Source: Ornithinimicrobium faecis (lineage in GTDB: Bacteria > Actinomycetota > Actinomycetes > Actinomycetales > Dermatophilaceae). From it: a stretch of 64,000 nucleotides of DNA. Below, in pieces: positions 7,965 through 16,826 of this stretch (its first letter is position 1; each line of letters opens with the position of its first letter). The notes beneath the pieces were generated by a model that was given only the letters and a program-made list of their open reading frames with translations, made no database searches and was not told the DNA's origin. The stretch is from contig NZ_CP099489.1 of NCBI RefSeq assembly GCF_023923225.1, positions 4,526,001-4,590,000 on the forward strand. Reading direction: 5' to 3'. The translations under genes were made by a program, and so were the position numbers.

Positions 7965-8998
7965 GCCTGCCCGGCGTCACGGTGGATCCGCTCGATGAGC
8001 TCGATGACCGCCAGGCTGTCGCGCGGGTCGACGGGGGGTTGCGCACCGGTGGTCAGCGTCTGTGCCACGCCGCGATAGAAGGCGCCGTAGTCGCCCGGCA
8101 GCAACGGGACGCGCCGCTCGTCCTCTCCGTGCACCCCCACGAGGGCGTCGCGGTCCTGCTCGCGCTGGCCGAACCCCTCCTGGCCCGGCCGTGCGCCCGC
8201 GACGAGTTGCCCCTCCAGCGGGTCCAATCCGTATGCCGTGAAGCCGGCCCGGTCTCCCAGCACCCGAAAGCGTGGGCCCTGTTGCGGGGCAACCGCACTC
8301 ATCCACAGGTGCGAGATCGCGCCACCGGCGTGCTGCAGTGCGACAAAGGTGTCGTCATCGGCCCCCTGACCGGGACGCAGGGCCCGCACCTCGGCATACA
8401 GATCCTCGACCGGACCGAGGAGGTGGACCGCCTGGTCGATCAGGTGCACCCCCAGGTCATAGAGCACGCCCACCCCGGTGCCCGTGGCCCCCGCCTTCCA
8501 GGCCTTGGTCTCGGTGGGCTTCCACCGCTCGAAGCGCGACTCCAGCCGTCGGACCTCGCCGAGTTGTCCCGTCTCCACCAGCTCACGCAGGGTGCGGAAG
8601 TCACCGTCCCAGCGGCGATTCTGGAAGGGGATGACGGTGCGTCCCACCCGCTCGGCGAGGGCGAGCAGGGCGTGGCCCTCCTCGGCGGTGACGGTGAGCG
8701 GCTTGTCGACGACGACGTGGAAGCCAGCCTCCAGCAGCGCGCTCGCCTGCTCCGCGTGCCGCACCGGCGGCGTGGAGACGACCCCGAGCTGCAGATCGAG
8801 CTCCGGGGCCAGCCCCAGCAGAGTGTCGAGATCCGGGACGATCCGCGCCCCCGGGTGCTCGGCGCGCGCCGCCTCGGCCCGCTCCGGGTCGCTGGTGACG
8901 ATGGCCGCGATGGTGAAGTCTGGGTCGGCCGCCAGGAAGGGCGCGTGGAAGATGCGCCCACCGAGCCCGAAGCCGACCAGAGCTGTGCTGATGGTCAT
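7952..8998 (-). CDS. Gfo/Idh/MocA family oxidoreductase
   Basis: 348 residues. The N-terminal Rossmann domain carries TALVGFGLGGRIFHAPFL (about residues 5-22), followed by VVSTPPVRHAEQA and the family EKP-like motif as VVDKPLTVTAEEG (about 95-108). The C-terminal alpha/beta domain has the conserved YDLGVHLIDQAVHL (about 180-193). These enzymes use NAD(P)H to oxidise or reduce sugars and related polyols; the substrate is unknown. It is the last gene of a probable tetR-acyl-CoA dehydrogenase-oxidoreductase operon, 19 bases after the dehydrogenase. Confidence 0.88.
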   Translation of the reverse strand: MTISTALVGFGLGGRIFHAPFLAADPDFTIAAIVTSDPERAEAARAEHPGARIVPDLDTLLGLAPELDLQLGVVSTPPVRHAEQASALLEAGFHVVVDKPLTVTAEEGHALLALAERVGRTVIPFQNRRWDGDFRTLRELVETGQLGEVRRLESRFERWKPTETKAWKAGATGTGVGVLYDLGVHLIDQAVHLLGPVEDLYAEVRALRPGQGADDDTFVALQHAGGAISHLWMSAVAPQQGPRFRVLGDRAGFTAYGLDPLEGQLVAGARPGQEGFGQREQDRDALVGVHGEDERRVPLLPGDYGAFYRGVAQTLTTGAQPPVDPRDSLAVIELIERIHRDAGQAQVG

Positions 8999-9017
8999 GT
9001 CGACAGCCTGCCAGTGA

Positions 9018-10172
9018 TCAGAGGGAGCGGGCCACCATCTCCTTCATGATCTCGTTGGTGCCGCCATAGATCTTCTGCACGCGCGCGGACGCAAACATCC
9101 GGGCGATGGGGTATTCGGACATGTAGCCGTAGCCACCGAAAATCTGCAGGCACCGGTCGACCACCTTGCTCTGGACGTCTGTGCACCAGAACTTGGCCAG
9201 TGACGCGGTCGCTGAGTCGAGCTCGCCGGCGACATGACGCTGCAGGCAGCTGTCCACCAGGGTGCGGGCCGCGAGGGCGTCCGCGGCGCACTCTGCCAGC
9301 ACGAAGCGCGTGTTCTGGAAGGACATGAGGTCCTGCCCGAACGCCTCGCGCTCTCGTGCATAGGCGACGGCGAGCCGGACCGCGGCCTCCGCCGTCGCTG
9401 CCGCGGACACCGCGATGATGAGCCGCTCCTGCGGCAGCTGCGCCATGAGCTGGGCAAACCCTCGCCCCGCGACCCCGCCGAGCAGGTTGGCGGCGGGGAC
9501 CCGCATGTCGACAAAGGACAGCTCACGGGTGTCCTGGCCGTGCTGACCGATCTTGCCCAGGACGCGGCCCCGCTCGAAGCCCGGCAGGTCGGCGGTCTCG
9601 GCCACGATCAGGGACAGACTCTTGCCCCCAGGCTCGTCGCTGGTGCGCGCGACCATGATGACGAGGTCGCAGTGGGTGCCGTTGGAGATGAAGGTCTTGG
9701 CGCCATTGACCACATAATCGTCGCCGTCGCGCACGGCGCGGGTGCGGATGGCCTGCAGGTCCGACCCGGTGGTCGGCTCGGTCATCGCGATGGCCCCGAC
9801 GAGCTCACCGGAGGCCATCCCCGGCAACCACCGGGCCTTCTGCTCGCTCGTGCCGAACGCGTTGAGATAGTGCGCGACGATCGTGCTGTGCACGGAGTTA
9901 GACCACGCATCGTCGGCCACCCGGGCCTGCTCGATGGCGATGACCGCCTCGTGAGCAAAGGTGCCGCCACCGCCGCCGTGCTCCTCGGGGATGCTGATGC
10001 ACAGCAGGCCTGCCCGGCCAGCGGCTCGCCAGAGGTCACGGTCCACCATGTGCTGATCGGCAAAGCGCGCCTGGTGCGGCACAAGCTCCCGCTCCAGGAA
10101 CGTGCGAGCCAGCGTCCCGAGATCCTCCAGCTCCTCGGTCAGCCAGGGCGAGCGATAGTCATCCAGGATCAT
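9018..10172 (-). CDS. Acyl-CoA dehydrogenase
   Basis: 384 residues, the usual length. Conserved blocks: ISIPEEHGGGGGTFAHEAV, AIAMTEPTTGSDLQAIRTRA (FAD/substrate signature 1, about 135-155), TFISNGTHCDLVIMVART, and the C-terminal QIFGGYGYMSEYPIARMFASARVQKIYGGTNEIMKEM (signature 2, about 344-380). In EYPIARMFAS the Glu is in the catalytic-base region of ACADs. It oxidises an acyl-CoA to the enoyl-CoA with an electron-transfer flavoprotein. Its start overlaps the end of the tetR gene by 4 bases, so the regulator and enzyme are co-translated. Confidence 0.92.
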   Translation of the reverse strand: MILDDYRSPWLTEELEDLGTLARTFLERELVPHQARFADQHMVDRDLWRAAGRAGLLCISIPEEHGGGGGTFAHEAVIAIEQARVADDAWSNSVHSTIVAHYLNAFGTSEQKARWLPGMASGELVGAIAMTEPTTGSDLQAIRTRAVRDGDDYVVNGAKTFISNGTHCDLVIMVARTSDEPGGKSLSLIVAETADLPGFERGRVLGKIGQHGQDTRELSFVDMRVPAANLLGGVAGRGFAQLMAQLPQERLIIAVSAAATAEAAVRLAVAYAREREAFGQDLMSFQNTRFVLAECAADALAARTLVDSCLQRHVAGELDSATASLAKFWCTDVQSKVVDRCLQIFGGYGYMSEYPIARMFASARVQKIYGGTNEIMKEMVARSL

Positions 10173-10726
10173 CGGGCCTGCCCTCCTGCTGCGGGGAAGA
10201 CGCGGGTGAAGACGCGCTCGATGACCTCGTGGGTGATGTGCCCCGGGTCGGCCAGATGGCGCATCATCAGCCCCTCACCGAGGGCCGCCCACGCGATCGC
10301 CAGGTCCTGCGCCGCAGCAGCATCCTCAGCCCCCGCGGCCAGGTGCTCGGCGTGCAGCTGGTCCACCTGGCGATAGCGCTCGGCGATCTCCTGGAGCATC
10401 TCGGGGTCCTCACGCACGGCATACATCAGGGCCTCGAACGTCAGCAGCCCCCAGTCGCGGCGGAACTGGTCGGCGGTGTCCGCGGCACCGGCGGGGTCGG
10501 CCTCCCGCGTCCGGCGGATGTGCCGGTCGAGCACCGCGAGGAACAGCTCGGTCTTGCCGGAGAAGTTCGCATAGACGGCCCCCTTGGTGTAGCCCGCGGC
10601 GAGCGCGATCTCCGCGACCGAGGTGGCGTGAAAGCCGCGCTCGGCAAAGGCGGTCTGGGCCGCGTCGAGCAACTCCTCGTGGGTGCGGGCCTGACGTTCG
10701 GACCGGGACAGCAACTTCTCCACCAT
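10169..10726 (-). CDS. TetR-family transcriptional regulator
   Basis: 185 residues from the ATG at 10726; a GTG at 10765 would extend it by 13 residues, but that N-terminus overlaps the divergent promoter. The HTH is clear: LLDAAQTAFAERGFHATSVAEIALAAGYTKGAVYANFSGKTELF, about residues 18-61. The C-terminal helical ligand domain ends ITHEVIERVFTRVFPAAGG. It is divergent from an MFS transporter across a palindrome (10773-10790) and leads an operon with an acyl-CoA dehydrogenase, so it may control both sides. Confidence 0.88.
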   Translation of the reverse strand: MVEKLLSRSERQARTHEELLDAAQTAFAERGFHATSVAEIALAAGYTKGAVYANFSGKTELFLAVLDRHIRRTREADPAGAADTADQFRRDWGLLTFEALMYAVREDPEMLQEIAERYRQVDQLHAEHLAAGAEDAAAAQDLAIAWAALGEGLMMRHLADPGHITHEVIERVFTRVFPAAGGQAR

Positions 10727-10742
10727 GGCCCGAGGATACGCG

Positions 10743-10790
10743 TTGACATCCCAGCGGGAATTCACATACCGTTGAGAATCTCAGTTCTCA
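10743..10790 (+). promoter_or_regulatory. MFS promoter with TetR-type operator
   Basis: On the + strand TTGACA (10743-10748) is followed after 18 bases by TACCGT (10767-10772), a TANNNT -10. Directly downstream is TGAGAATCTCAGTTCTCA (10773-10790), an inverted repeat TGAGAA/TTCTCA with a 6-base centre, which itself contains the nested TGAG-AAT-CTCA. An operator just after the -10 of the pump gene is the usual TetR repression arrangement. Confidence 0.6.
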
Positions 10791-10814
10791 CCGGTATCCC
10801 AACGAAGGGTCGCC

Positions 10815-12140
10815 ATGTCTGCGCTCCGCATCTTCACGCCCCTGCGCTCCCCTGGGCTGCGCCGGCTCTGGCCGGGCCAGGTCGCGGCGCTGTTCGCGGC
10901 CGAGATCCACCTGGTGGTCATTGCCTGGCTGGCGCTCGAGCTCACCGGTTCCGGCTTCGCCCTGGGGGCGGTGCTGGGGGTCGGCCTGCTGCCCCGCATC
11001 GTCTTCACACTCGTCGGCGGAGTCGCCGCCGACCGGCTCGGCCACCGCCGGATCCTGGTCTGGTGCAATGCGATCCGTGCCGTGATCGTCGGCGCGCTGG
11101 CACTGGCCACCGTCCTCGAGATGGTCCAGGTGTGGCACCTGTATGTCGTGGCGCTGCTGCTGGGGTCGATCAGCTCGTTCTATGCCCCGGCCATCTATTC
11201 ATCGGTGCCGCGTGAGTGCCCTCCCGAGGACCTGCGGGCCGGCAACGCGCTGATGCGCGGGACGGCCGAGGCGGCCGGCGTGATCGGCCCGGTGGCCGGT
11301 GGTGCGCTGGTTGCCCTCGTGGGGACCGGCTGGGCGATGTGGGGCACTGCCGGGCTGTATGCCGTGGCGTGCCTGACCATGGCCCTCCTGCTGCGCGCCG
11401 GTGGCTGGGTCCGCCCCGGGGTCCCCGTGGGAGCGCCTGTCGCCGGCGAAGCCACCGGGTCAACTCCGCGGCGACGCCAGCTCGTGCACGACCTGCGGGA
11501 CGGCTTCGCGACCGTGCGCAACGACGGCTTCCTGGTGCGTGTGCTGATCCTCCTGGCGGTGGCGGCCGTGGCCCTGTCCGGTCCGATCACGGTCGGCATC
11601 CCGTGGCTGGCGCGCGAGGAGTTCGGCGTGAGCGCCTCGGCCTTCGGCGTGCTGCTGGCCATGTGGACCGCAGGGTCCCTGCTGGGGGTGCTGGCTGCCG
11701 GATCGAGCGAGCGCCTGCCCTCCTGGCGCACCCTGATGACCGTCCTGACGCTGGTGATGACGGTCAGCCTGGCCACGCTGGGCCTCGTGCGTGAGCTGCC
11801 GGTGGCCGCCGTCTGCCTGCTGCTGATGGGTGCGGCTGCCGGTGCCTTCAACATCGTGCTGGTCACCTGGCTGCAGGAGCGCACCAGCCCCGAGCGCCTG
11901 GGCCGGATGATGAGCTTGGCAGAGCTGGCCGAGTTGGTCGCGTCCCCCGCGTCCTACCTGGCGGCCGGGCTGATGCTGGACATCTCGGTGCTCGCGATGT
12001 TCCTCGGCGCGTCCGTCGTCTTTCTCATCGGTGCCTTGGCGGTCCTCCTCGCGGGGCAACCCCAGCCGCACCCTGCTGAGGGGCACCGACGTCAGGAAGG
12101 TGAGCCTCGGCATACGAGGTCTGCCGTTCCTGATCCGTGA
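10815..12140 (+). CDS. MFS transporter
   Basis: 441 residues with about 12 hydrophobic segments and the MFS loop motif GGVAADRLGHRRILVW between helices 2 and 3 (about residues 63-78). The LRAGNALMRGTAEAAGVIGPVAGGALV segment (about helices 4-5) is typical of the bacterial exporter-like MFS group. It is divergent from a TetR regulator with a palindromic operator in its promoter, which suggests inducible efflux of a lipophilic compound. The C-terminus is polar and Gln/His-rich. Substrate unknown. Confidence 0.85.
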   Translation: MSALRIFTPLRSPGLRRLWPGQVAALFAAEIHLVVIAWLALELTGSGFALGAVLGVGLLPRIVFTLVGGVAADRLGHRRILVWCNAIRAVIVGALALATVLEMVQVWHLYVVALLLGSISSFYAPAIYSSVPRECPPEDLRAGNALMRGTAEAAGVIGPVAGGALVALVGTGWAMWGTAGLYAVACLTMALLLRAGGWVRPGVPVGAPVAGEATGSTPRRRQLVHDLRDGFATVRNDGFLVRVLILLAVAAVALSGPITVGIPWLAREEFGVSASAFGVLLAMWTAGSLLGVLAAGSSERLPSWRTLMTVLTLVMTVSLATLGLVRELPVAAVCLLLMGAAAGAFNIVLVTWLQERTSPERLGRMMSLAELAELVASPASYLAAGLMLDISVLAMFLGASVVFLIGALAVLLAGQPQPHPAEGHRRQEGEPRHTRSAVPDP

Positions 12141-12187
12141 TGGACAAAGGACTTTGCCGGGTCCGGGCGCCCCCGTAAGGTCACCGC

Positions 12188-13396
12188 GTGCGATTAGGGG
12201 CTGCGTTCCAGCGACTGTGGTTCGGCAACGCCTTTGGCAACCTGGCTGACGGTCTGGCGTTCGTCACGATCCCCCTGGTGGCCGTCGCGCTGACGTCGAG
12301 CCCTGCGCTGATCGCTGGGCTCGCGACGGCCTATTCGTTGACCAGGCTCCTGGTGACCGTGCCCATCGGGGTGTATGTCGACCGCCTGGACCGGCGCACG
12401 CTGATGTGGACCGCAAACCTGCTGCGCGGGCTCGCTCTGGTGGCGTTGGCCGGGCTGCTCTTCGTCGGTCAACCCTCGATCTGGGTCCTCTATGCGGTGT
12501 ATTGCTTCGTCGGCATCATGGAGAACGTCGCGGACAATGCTGCGGTCGCGATCCTGCCCGATCTCGTGGCCGAGGATCAGCTGGACAGCGCCAACAGTCA
12601 CATCTCGAGCGTGCAACTGATCGCCGACGAGTTCGCCGGGCCGCCCCTGGGTGGCCTGCTGTTCGGCATCGCCGCCGGGCTGGCCGTGATCACGACCGGC
12701 TCGCTGTATTGCCTGGCTGCTCTTGCCTTCCTGCTCCTGCCGCGCAAGGGCCCCGGCCCCGACGTGGACCTCGAGGAGCCACGACCTGGCCTGTGGGCGG
12801 AGGCCGTGGAGGGCTTGCGCTGGATGGCGGGGCACGCACAGATCCGGACCCTCGCCGGCATCGGAGCACTGGCGAACTTCGCCTACATGGTGCCCTTCTC
12901 GATCCTCGTGCTGTTCGCCCTGGAGCGGTTGCACCTCAGCGCCGCTGGATACGGCGTCCTGCTCGCCGTCAGCTCCCTCGGCGGTTTGGTCGGTGCTGCC
13001 GTGGCTGCCTCGGTGCGACGCCGGCTCGGATATCGCTTCACGATGGCGCTCAGCATGGTGCTCGGGTCGGCCACCCTGCTGGGTCTGGGGTTCACCACCA
13101 ACCCTGTGGTGGCCGGCCTCCTGCTCGCGCTCTACATCCTGCACGCGACCGTCTACAGCATTGCCGCCACCTCACTGCGGCAGCGCCTCGTCCCGGCTCA
13201 CCTGCGCGGCCGGACGTATGCCGGGTCCCGCGTGCTGTCCCTGACCGGCCTGGCCCTGGGCGGTGCCGTCGGGGGCGTGCTGGCCGAGACGCTCTCGCTG
13301 GCGGCCCCGCTGTTCGCCGGCGGGATCGCCTTCGCCGTCGCGGCCGTGTGGGCGACCTCCCTCAAGGTCGACGGCCCGGCGCCGCCTGAGGCGTAA
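12188..13396 (+). CDS. MFS transporter
   Basis: 402 residues starting at a GTG (VRLGAAFQRLWFGNAFGNLADG), with about 12 transmembrane segments. The loop motif is IGVYVDRLDRRTLMW (about residues 59-73), and the mid-protein FVGIMENVADNAAVAILPDLV is a common signature of MFS enterobactin-exporter-like proteins. It follows the first MFS gene by 47 bases on the same strand; it could share its transcript or have its own promoter. The two are paralogous in type but clearly diverged. Confidence 0.85.
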   Translation: MRLGAAFQRLWFGNAFGNLADGLAFVTIPLVAVALTSSPALIAGLATAYSLTRLLVTVPIGVYVDRLDRRTLMWTANLLRGLALVALAGLLFVGQPSIWVLYAVYCFVGIMENVADNAAVAILPDLVAEDQLDSANSHISSVQLIADEFAGPPLGGLLFGIAAGLAVITTGSLYCLAALAFLLLPRKGPGPDVDLEEPRPGLWAEAVEGLRWMAGHAQIRTLAGIGALANFAYMVPFSILVLFALERLHLSAAGYGVLLAVSSLGGLVGAAVAASVRRRLGYRFTMALSMVLGSATLLGLGFTTNPVVAGLLLALYILHATVYSIAATSLRQRLVPAHLRGRTYAGSRVLSLTGLALGGAVGGVLAETLSLAAPLFAGGIAFAVAAVWATSLKVDGPAPPEA

Positions 13397-13448
13397 GAGT
13401 TGGGTGGGCAGTCCCGGCTTGCCGGGTGGGCGGACCGGGCCTGCCGGC

Positions 13449-14150
13449 TCACGCAGCGGAGGTGTCGACGCAGAGAACGCCGGTGTTGCCGTCCTGGTCG
13501 GCAATCACGGTGAGTGAGGGGGCGTTGCTGTCGTCGACGATGGTGCCACCAGCGGCGACGGCCGTCGCGATCCGCTCCTCGGCCACCTCGGGGGCCACAT
13601 AGACCTCGAGGTGGAACCGCTGACCCGGTGGCTTCTGCTCGTTGGCCTCCCCGAACCACAGGTTGGGCACCCGACCCAAGGCGTCGCGGATCTCGTCGCC
13701 CCCGGGGGTGCCCCTGCCCTGGTCCTCGGCATTGCCGGTCAGGAGGGCAACCCACACCGGGGCGATGGTCGCGGACTGTGCCGTGTCGAGGCCGAGCTCG
13801 ATGTGGCTGACCGAGCCCGGGTCGGCGACGAGCTGCTGGTCAGCAGCGATCTGGGTGATCCGTCGCGCGAGGTCAACATCCAGCTGCGTCACCCACTGGA
13901 CGGCATGCTCCGTGCCCTCGTCGTCGCGGTAGATGGCGTCGTCGCTGACCAGCTTCAGGTCGACGTAGCCCCGACCGATCGACGCGCTCGGGTGGTGTCC
14001 GAGAGCCTCGCCGGCCTCACCCACAGCGGCGACGAAACGCACGCCGGCCCGGAAGTCGTCGACTACGTAGCGGGCGTGCAGCCCCTGGGCCAGTTTGCGC
14101 CAGTCGGTCAGGTGAGCTGCGGCAATCTGTTCACCCATCAACATGTCCAT
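13449..14150 (-). CDS. Pterin-4a-carbinolamine dehydratase-like domain fused to a VOC domain
   Basis: 233 residues. The N-terminal half (about 5-100) resembles 4a-hydroxytetrahydrobiopterin dehydratases: LARYVVDDF-type strand, FVAAVGEAGEALGHHPSAS (the His-His-Pro motif) and VTQLDVDLARRITQIA. The C-terminal half (about 110-230) is a glyoxalase/bleomycin-resistance (VOC) fold with FHLEVYVAPEVAEERI and VIADQDGNTGVLCV. I chose the ATG at 14150, which has GAGAGG 9 bases upstream; an ORF extension to 14186 lacks one. The function of the fusion is unknown; the dehydratase His-His pair is kept. Confidence 0.75.
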   Translation of the reverse strand: MDMLMGEQIAAAHLTDWRKLAQGLHARYVVDDFRAGVRFVAAVGEAGEALGHHPSASIGRGYVDLKLVSDDAIYRDDEGTEHAVQWVTQLDVDLARRITQIAADQQLVADPGSVSHIELGLDTAQSATIAPVWVALLTGNAEDQGRGTPGGDEIRDALGRVPNLWFGEANEQKPPGQRFHLEVYVAPEVAEERIATAVAAGGTIVDDSNAPSLTVIADQDGNTGVLCVDTSAA

Positions 14151-14182
14151 TGGATGGTGCCTCTCGTCCGGCTTCGAACCTG

Positions 14183-14365
14183 TCACGGATGCGCAGGCAC
14201 GTTCATCGACATCACGCAGTTTTTCAGTCCCTTGGGTCGGACATAGGTGAAGCCGAGTCGTTCGTAGAGTTGACGGGTGCCGTTGTGCCGCTGCACGAGC
14301 GCGTCAAAAGCTGGCCAGGTCTCGGTGGTGAGAGGCGTGACTTTCAACGTCGCGTCGGAGTTCAC
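14183..14365 (-). pseudogene. GNAT acetyltransferase remnant with internal deletion
   Basis: The frame reads LKVTPLTTETWPAFDALVQRHNG, which looks like the start of a GNAT protein, and then jumps directly to TRQLYERLGFTYVRPKGLKNCVM, which looks like the C-terminal strand and helix of the same fold. The acetyl-CoA-binding core (about 90-110 residues) is missing, with the junction near 14278. The reading frame is preserved across the junction, so a ~60-residue peptide could be made, but it cannot be an active acetyltransferase. Confidence 0.65.
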
Positions 14366-14458
14366 CAACCCACCGTAGGGCGGGTGGCCCGGTCCCGCAC
14401 GTGCTCGGATCACCGAATTCGGTTGCTCCGATGGCCCCGCTCGTGAACCATCAGCGCT

Positions 14459-15241
14459 GTGACAGACGCGAAACAGGCCAATGAGTTTGACAACCCCCTG
14501 GCCGCAGCGATCTACGACCTCGCGGAGGGCTCACGTGAGGACCTCGATCACTACGCCACCATCGTTGAGGACCTCGGAGCCCGGTCTGTGATCGACGTCG
14601 GCTGCGGCACCGGGGTGCTGGCGATCCTCCTCGCAGGACGCGGGTGTGCCGTCACGGGGGTTGACCCTGCTGGTGCCATGCTCGACGTGGCCCGGGCCAA
14701 GCCGGGAGCCGAGCAGGTCCGGTGGGTTCACGGGACTGCCGAGGACCTGCGAACGCTGGTCCCGGACGCGAGCGCCATCGGCGAGCAGCAACCCGGCCCG
14801 CCTGTCGACCTTGCCGTGATGACCGGCAACGTCGCCCAAGTCTTCCTCACCGACGAGGAGTGGCTCGGCACCCTGCGTGCCATCCACGACGCGCTCGTGC
14901 CGGGCGGCCATCTGGTGTTCGAGACCCGAATCCCTGAGCGCAGGGCCTGGGAGGAGTGGGCCACGTGGGGCTCGTCAACGTTCCAGGTCGACGGCGTCGG
15001 GGAGGTGCGCGACACCTTCGAAGTAATCAGTGTGGACGAGCCTTATGTGACGTTCCGGGCCGACAACACGTTGCCCGATGGCTCCGTGGTGCCCAGCGAG
15101 TCGACGCTGATCTTCCGCTCAATGCCCGAACTGGAGCGGACCCTCATCGAGGCCGGCTTCGCGATCCGCGAGGTCCGCGACGCCCCCGACCGTCCCGAGC
15201 GGGAGTGGGTCGTGATTGCCCAGCGGTCCGCGAGGGGGTGA
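14459..15241 (+). CDS. Class I SAM-dependent methyltransferase
   Basis: 260 residues from a GTG start. The SAM-binding motif I is VIDVGCGTGVLAILLAGRG (about residues 41-59), with the acidic end of strand 2 in VTGVDPAGAML; VDLAVMTGNVAQVFL is motif IV-like and PGGHLVFETRIPERRAWEEW follows. It is a Methyltransf_25-type small-molecule methyltransferase, substrate unknown. It reads away from the GNAT remnant and is followed 100 bases later by a VOC protein on the same strand. Confidence 0.85.
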   Translation: MTDAKQANEFDNPLAAAIYDLAEGSREDLDHYATIVEDLGARSVIDVGCGTGVLAILLAGRGCAVTGVDPAGAMLDVARAKPGAEQVRWVHGTAEDLRTLVPDASAIGEQQPGPPVDLAVMTGNVAQVFLTDEEWLGTLRAIHDALVPGGHLVFETRIPERRAWEEWATWGSSTFQVDGVGEVRDTFEVISVDEPYVTFRADNTLPDGSVVPSESTLIFRSMPELERTLIEAGFAIREVRDAPDRPEREWVVIAQRSARG

Positions 15242-15341
15242 CCCAGGCCCCAACCTTGTTCCGACAGTTGGATTCAGCGCGGGGATGACGCAGAGTCAAT
15301 ACTCCCTTGCCACCCCGGTGGGGCGGGACTACGTTGCGGAG

Positions 15342-16079
15342 ATGGGCTCGCGACTGCAGGCAGTGGCCTTCGAGGCGGAACACCCAGTTGAGGCGGCACG
15401 GTTCTGGGCCGAGTTGCTCGGTCGGGAGGCTATCGAGGATGCCAACGGCGTGCTGCTGCCGGGCGAGGACGCCCAGCTCGGCCTGAGGTTTGTCCCGGGC
15501 CGCGCGGGCCAGCTCGGCGCGAACCGAATGCACCTGCACGTCACCAGCGCCGACCTCGACGAGCAACGCCACACGGTGGCCACGGCGGTCAGGCTCGGCG
15601 CCGACCACCTCGATGTCGGGCAGCGACCTGAGGAGCGGCACGTCGTCTTGGCCGACCCAGCAGGCTACGAGTTCTGTGTGATTGAGCCCGACAACGGCTA
15701 CCTGGCCGGATGCGGCCCACTGGGTGAGCTCACCTGTGCGGGCACGAGAGAGGTCGGCCTGTTCTGGAGCAAGGCACTGGACTGGCCCCTCGTCTGGGAC
15801 CGGGGCGAGCAGACGGCAATCCAGTCTCCGCGCGGCGGCACGAAAGTCGCCTGGGACGCGTGGGACAGCACCCCTGCGGCCCAGGCAGAGCCACACCAGC
15901 AGCGCTTCGAGTTGCTTGCGGTGGACGGTGACCAGCAGGCGGCTGTCGACGAGTTGATCTCACTCGGCGCCGCTCAACTCGGAGCCCACAATGACGGCAC
16001 CGTTGTCCTGAAGGATCCGGACGGCAACGAGTTCTCCGTGCGGCCGACGGACGTCACGTCGGTCGTGCAGAGCAGCTAA
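15342..16079 (+). CDS. Two-domain VOC (glyoxalase-like) protein
   Basis: 245 residues from the ATG at 15342 (MGSRLQAVAFEAEHPVEAARFW); the frame extends upstream to 15216 but that stretch overlaps the methyltransferase and is not family-like. Two tandem VOC domains: residues about 4-115 (NRMHLHVTSADLDEQ, VVLADPAGYEFCVIEP) and about 120-235 (QRFELLAVDGDQQA, VVLKDPDGNEFSVRP). Proteins of this type are often labelled glyoxalase-like or CFP32-like; no catalytic role can be assigned. Confidence 0.8.
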   Translation: MGSRLQAVAFEAEHPVEAARFWAELLGREAIEDANGVLLPGEDAQLGLRFVPGRAGQLGANRMHLHVTSADLDEQRHTVATAVRLGADHLDVGQRPEERHVVLADPAGYEFCVIEPDNGYLAGCGPLGELTCAGTREVGLFWSKALDWPLVWDRGEQTAIQSPRGGTKVAWDAWDSTPAAQAEPHQQRFELLAVDGDQQAAVDELISLGAAQLGAHNDGTVVLKDPDGNEFSVRPTDVTSVVQSS

Positions 16080-16826
16080 CTCGCAGTCACGGCAAAGACA
16101 GACGGACAGAGACGTGTTGCACGCGGGCTGATGCACGCGATGGCTTGGCGAAAGACGAGGTGTCGGCCGGCACCTCCACGGAAGCGTGAAGTTTGCTTGA
16201 CAGTCCGCGGCCTGACCGGATGATTTGCCTTATGGCGAGGGACGCAGCGCGACCTGCCCCAGCTGTCTGCCGTCGTGGCCGATGATCGCCAGCTCCTGGG
16301 CCCGCCGGCCCGGCCAGGCGACGACGCATCGCCCGTGCCATGGCACCGACACCTAGCCGGGCCAAGTCCCACACCCGACCCCGACGACCGAGACGAACGG
16401 ACTTCACAAGCACATTCGAAGACGAAACGCAACGTAGGCGTATAAGGCAGAGCCACAACCGAAATCCCGGTACAACCGCCTGCGCGACCGGCGGCTGAAG
16501 CGCTCGTCTGGCGGCGCACCACCGGGGTCTACTTGCAGCCCTACTCGAACCCAGTCGGGACGACCCGTGTGGTGCCTTACCGGCTACTCGGCCGCCGATC
16601 AGAAGGTTACCGGTTGCGGCAGTTGAGGACGCCACCGCGTGCAGCGCGCGGCGAATCCGGTGAGTACGGCGTGCAAGCGGCTGTTCTGCGCGTAGCCTCT
16701 CGCGTGTGATCGTGGGCGTCCGGCATGGTCTCGCGTTAGGGGTGTGCGACAAGCGTGCGCTGGTAACGGTACCTACGCCGAAGCCCCCGCCCGGCGCAGC
16801 CTTTCCACCCCGGCGACTGACTCTCC
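16080..16826. other. 747 bp without a convincing gene
   Basis: No reading frame here has protein-like composition or a good ribosome site. The longest, 16087-16752 on the minus strand, is Arg/Ala-rich with no recognisable motif. Codon-position GC bias is weaker than in flanking genes. Short stretches on the minus strand near 16230-16310 could be decayed coding sequence. No tRNA-like cloverleaf or terminator was evident. Confidence 0.4.

Noticed and set aside
13413..13426. Terminator hairpin CCCGGCTTGCCGGG after the second MFS gene
   Set aside because: Only 5-6 bp stem with a 2-4 base loop and no T-run; kept out of the feature list.
16087..16752. A 221-residue minus-strand frame
   Set aside because: Low-complexity Arg/Ala-rich sequence, poor start, no motif.
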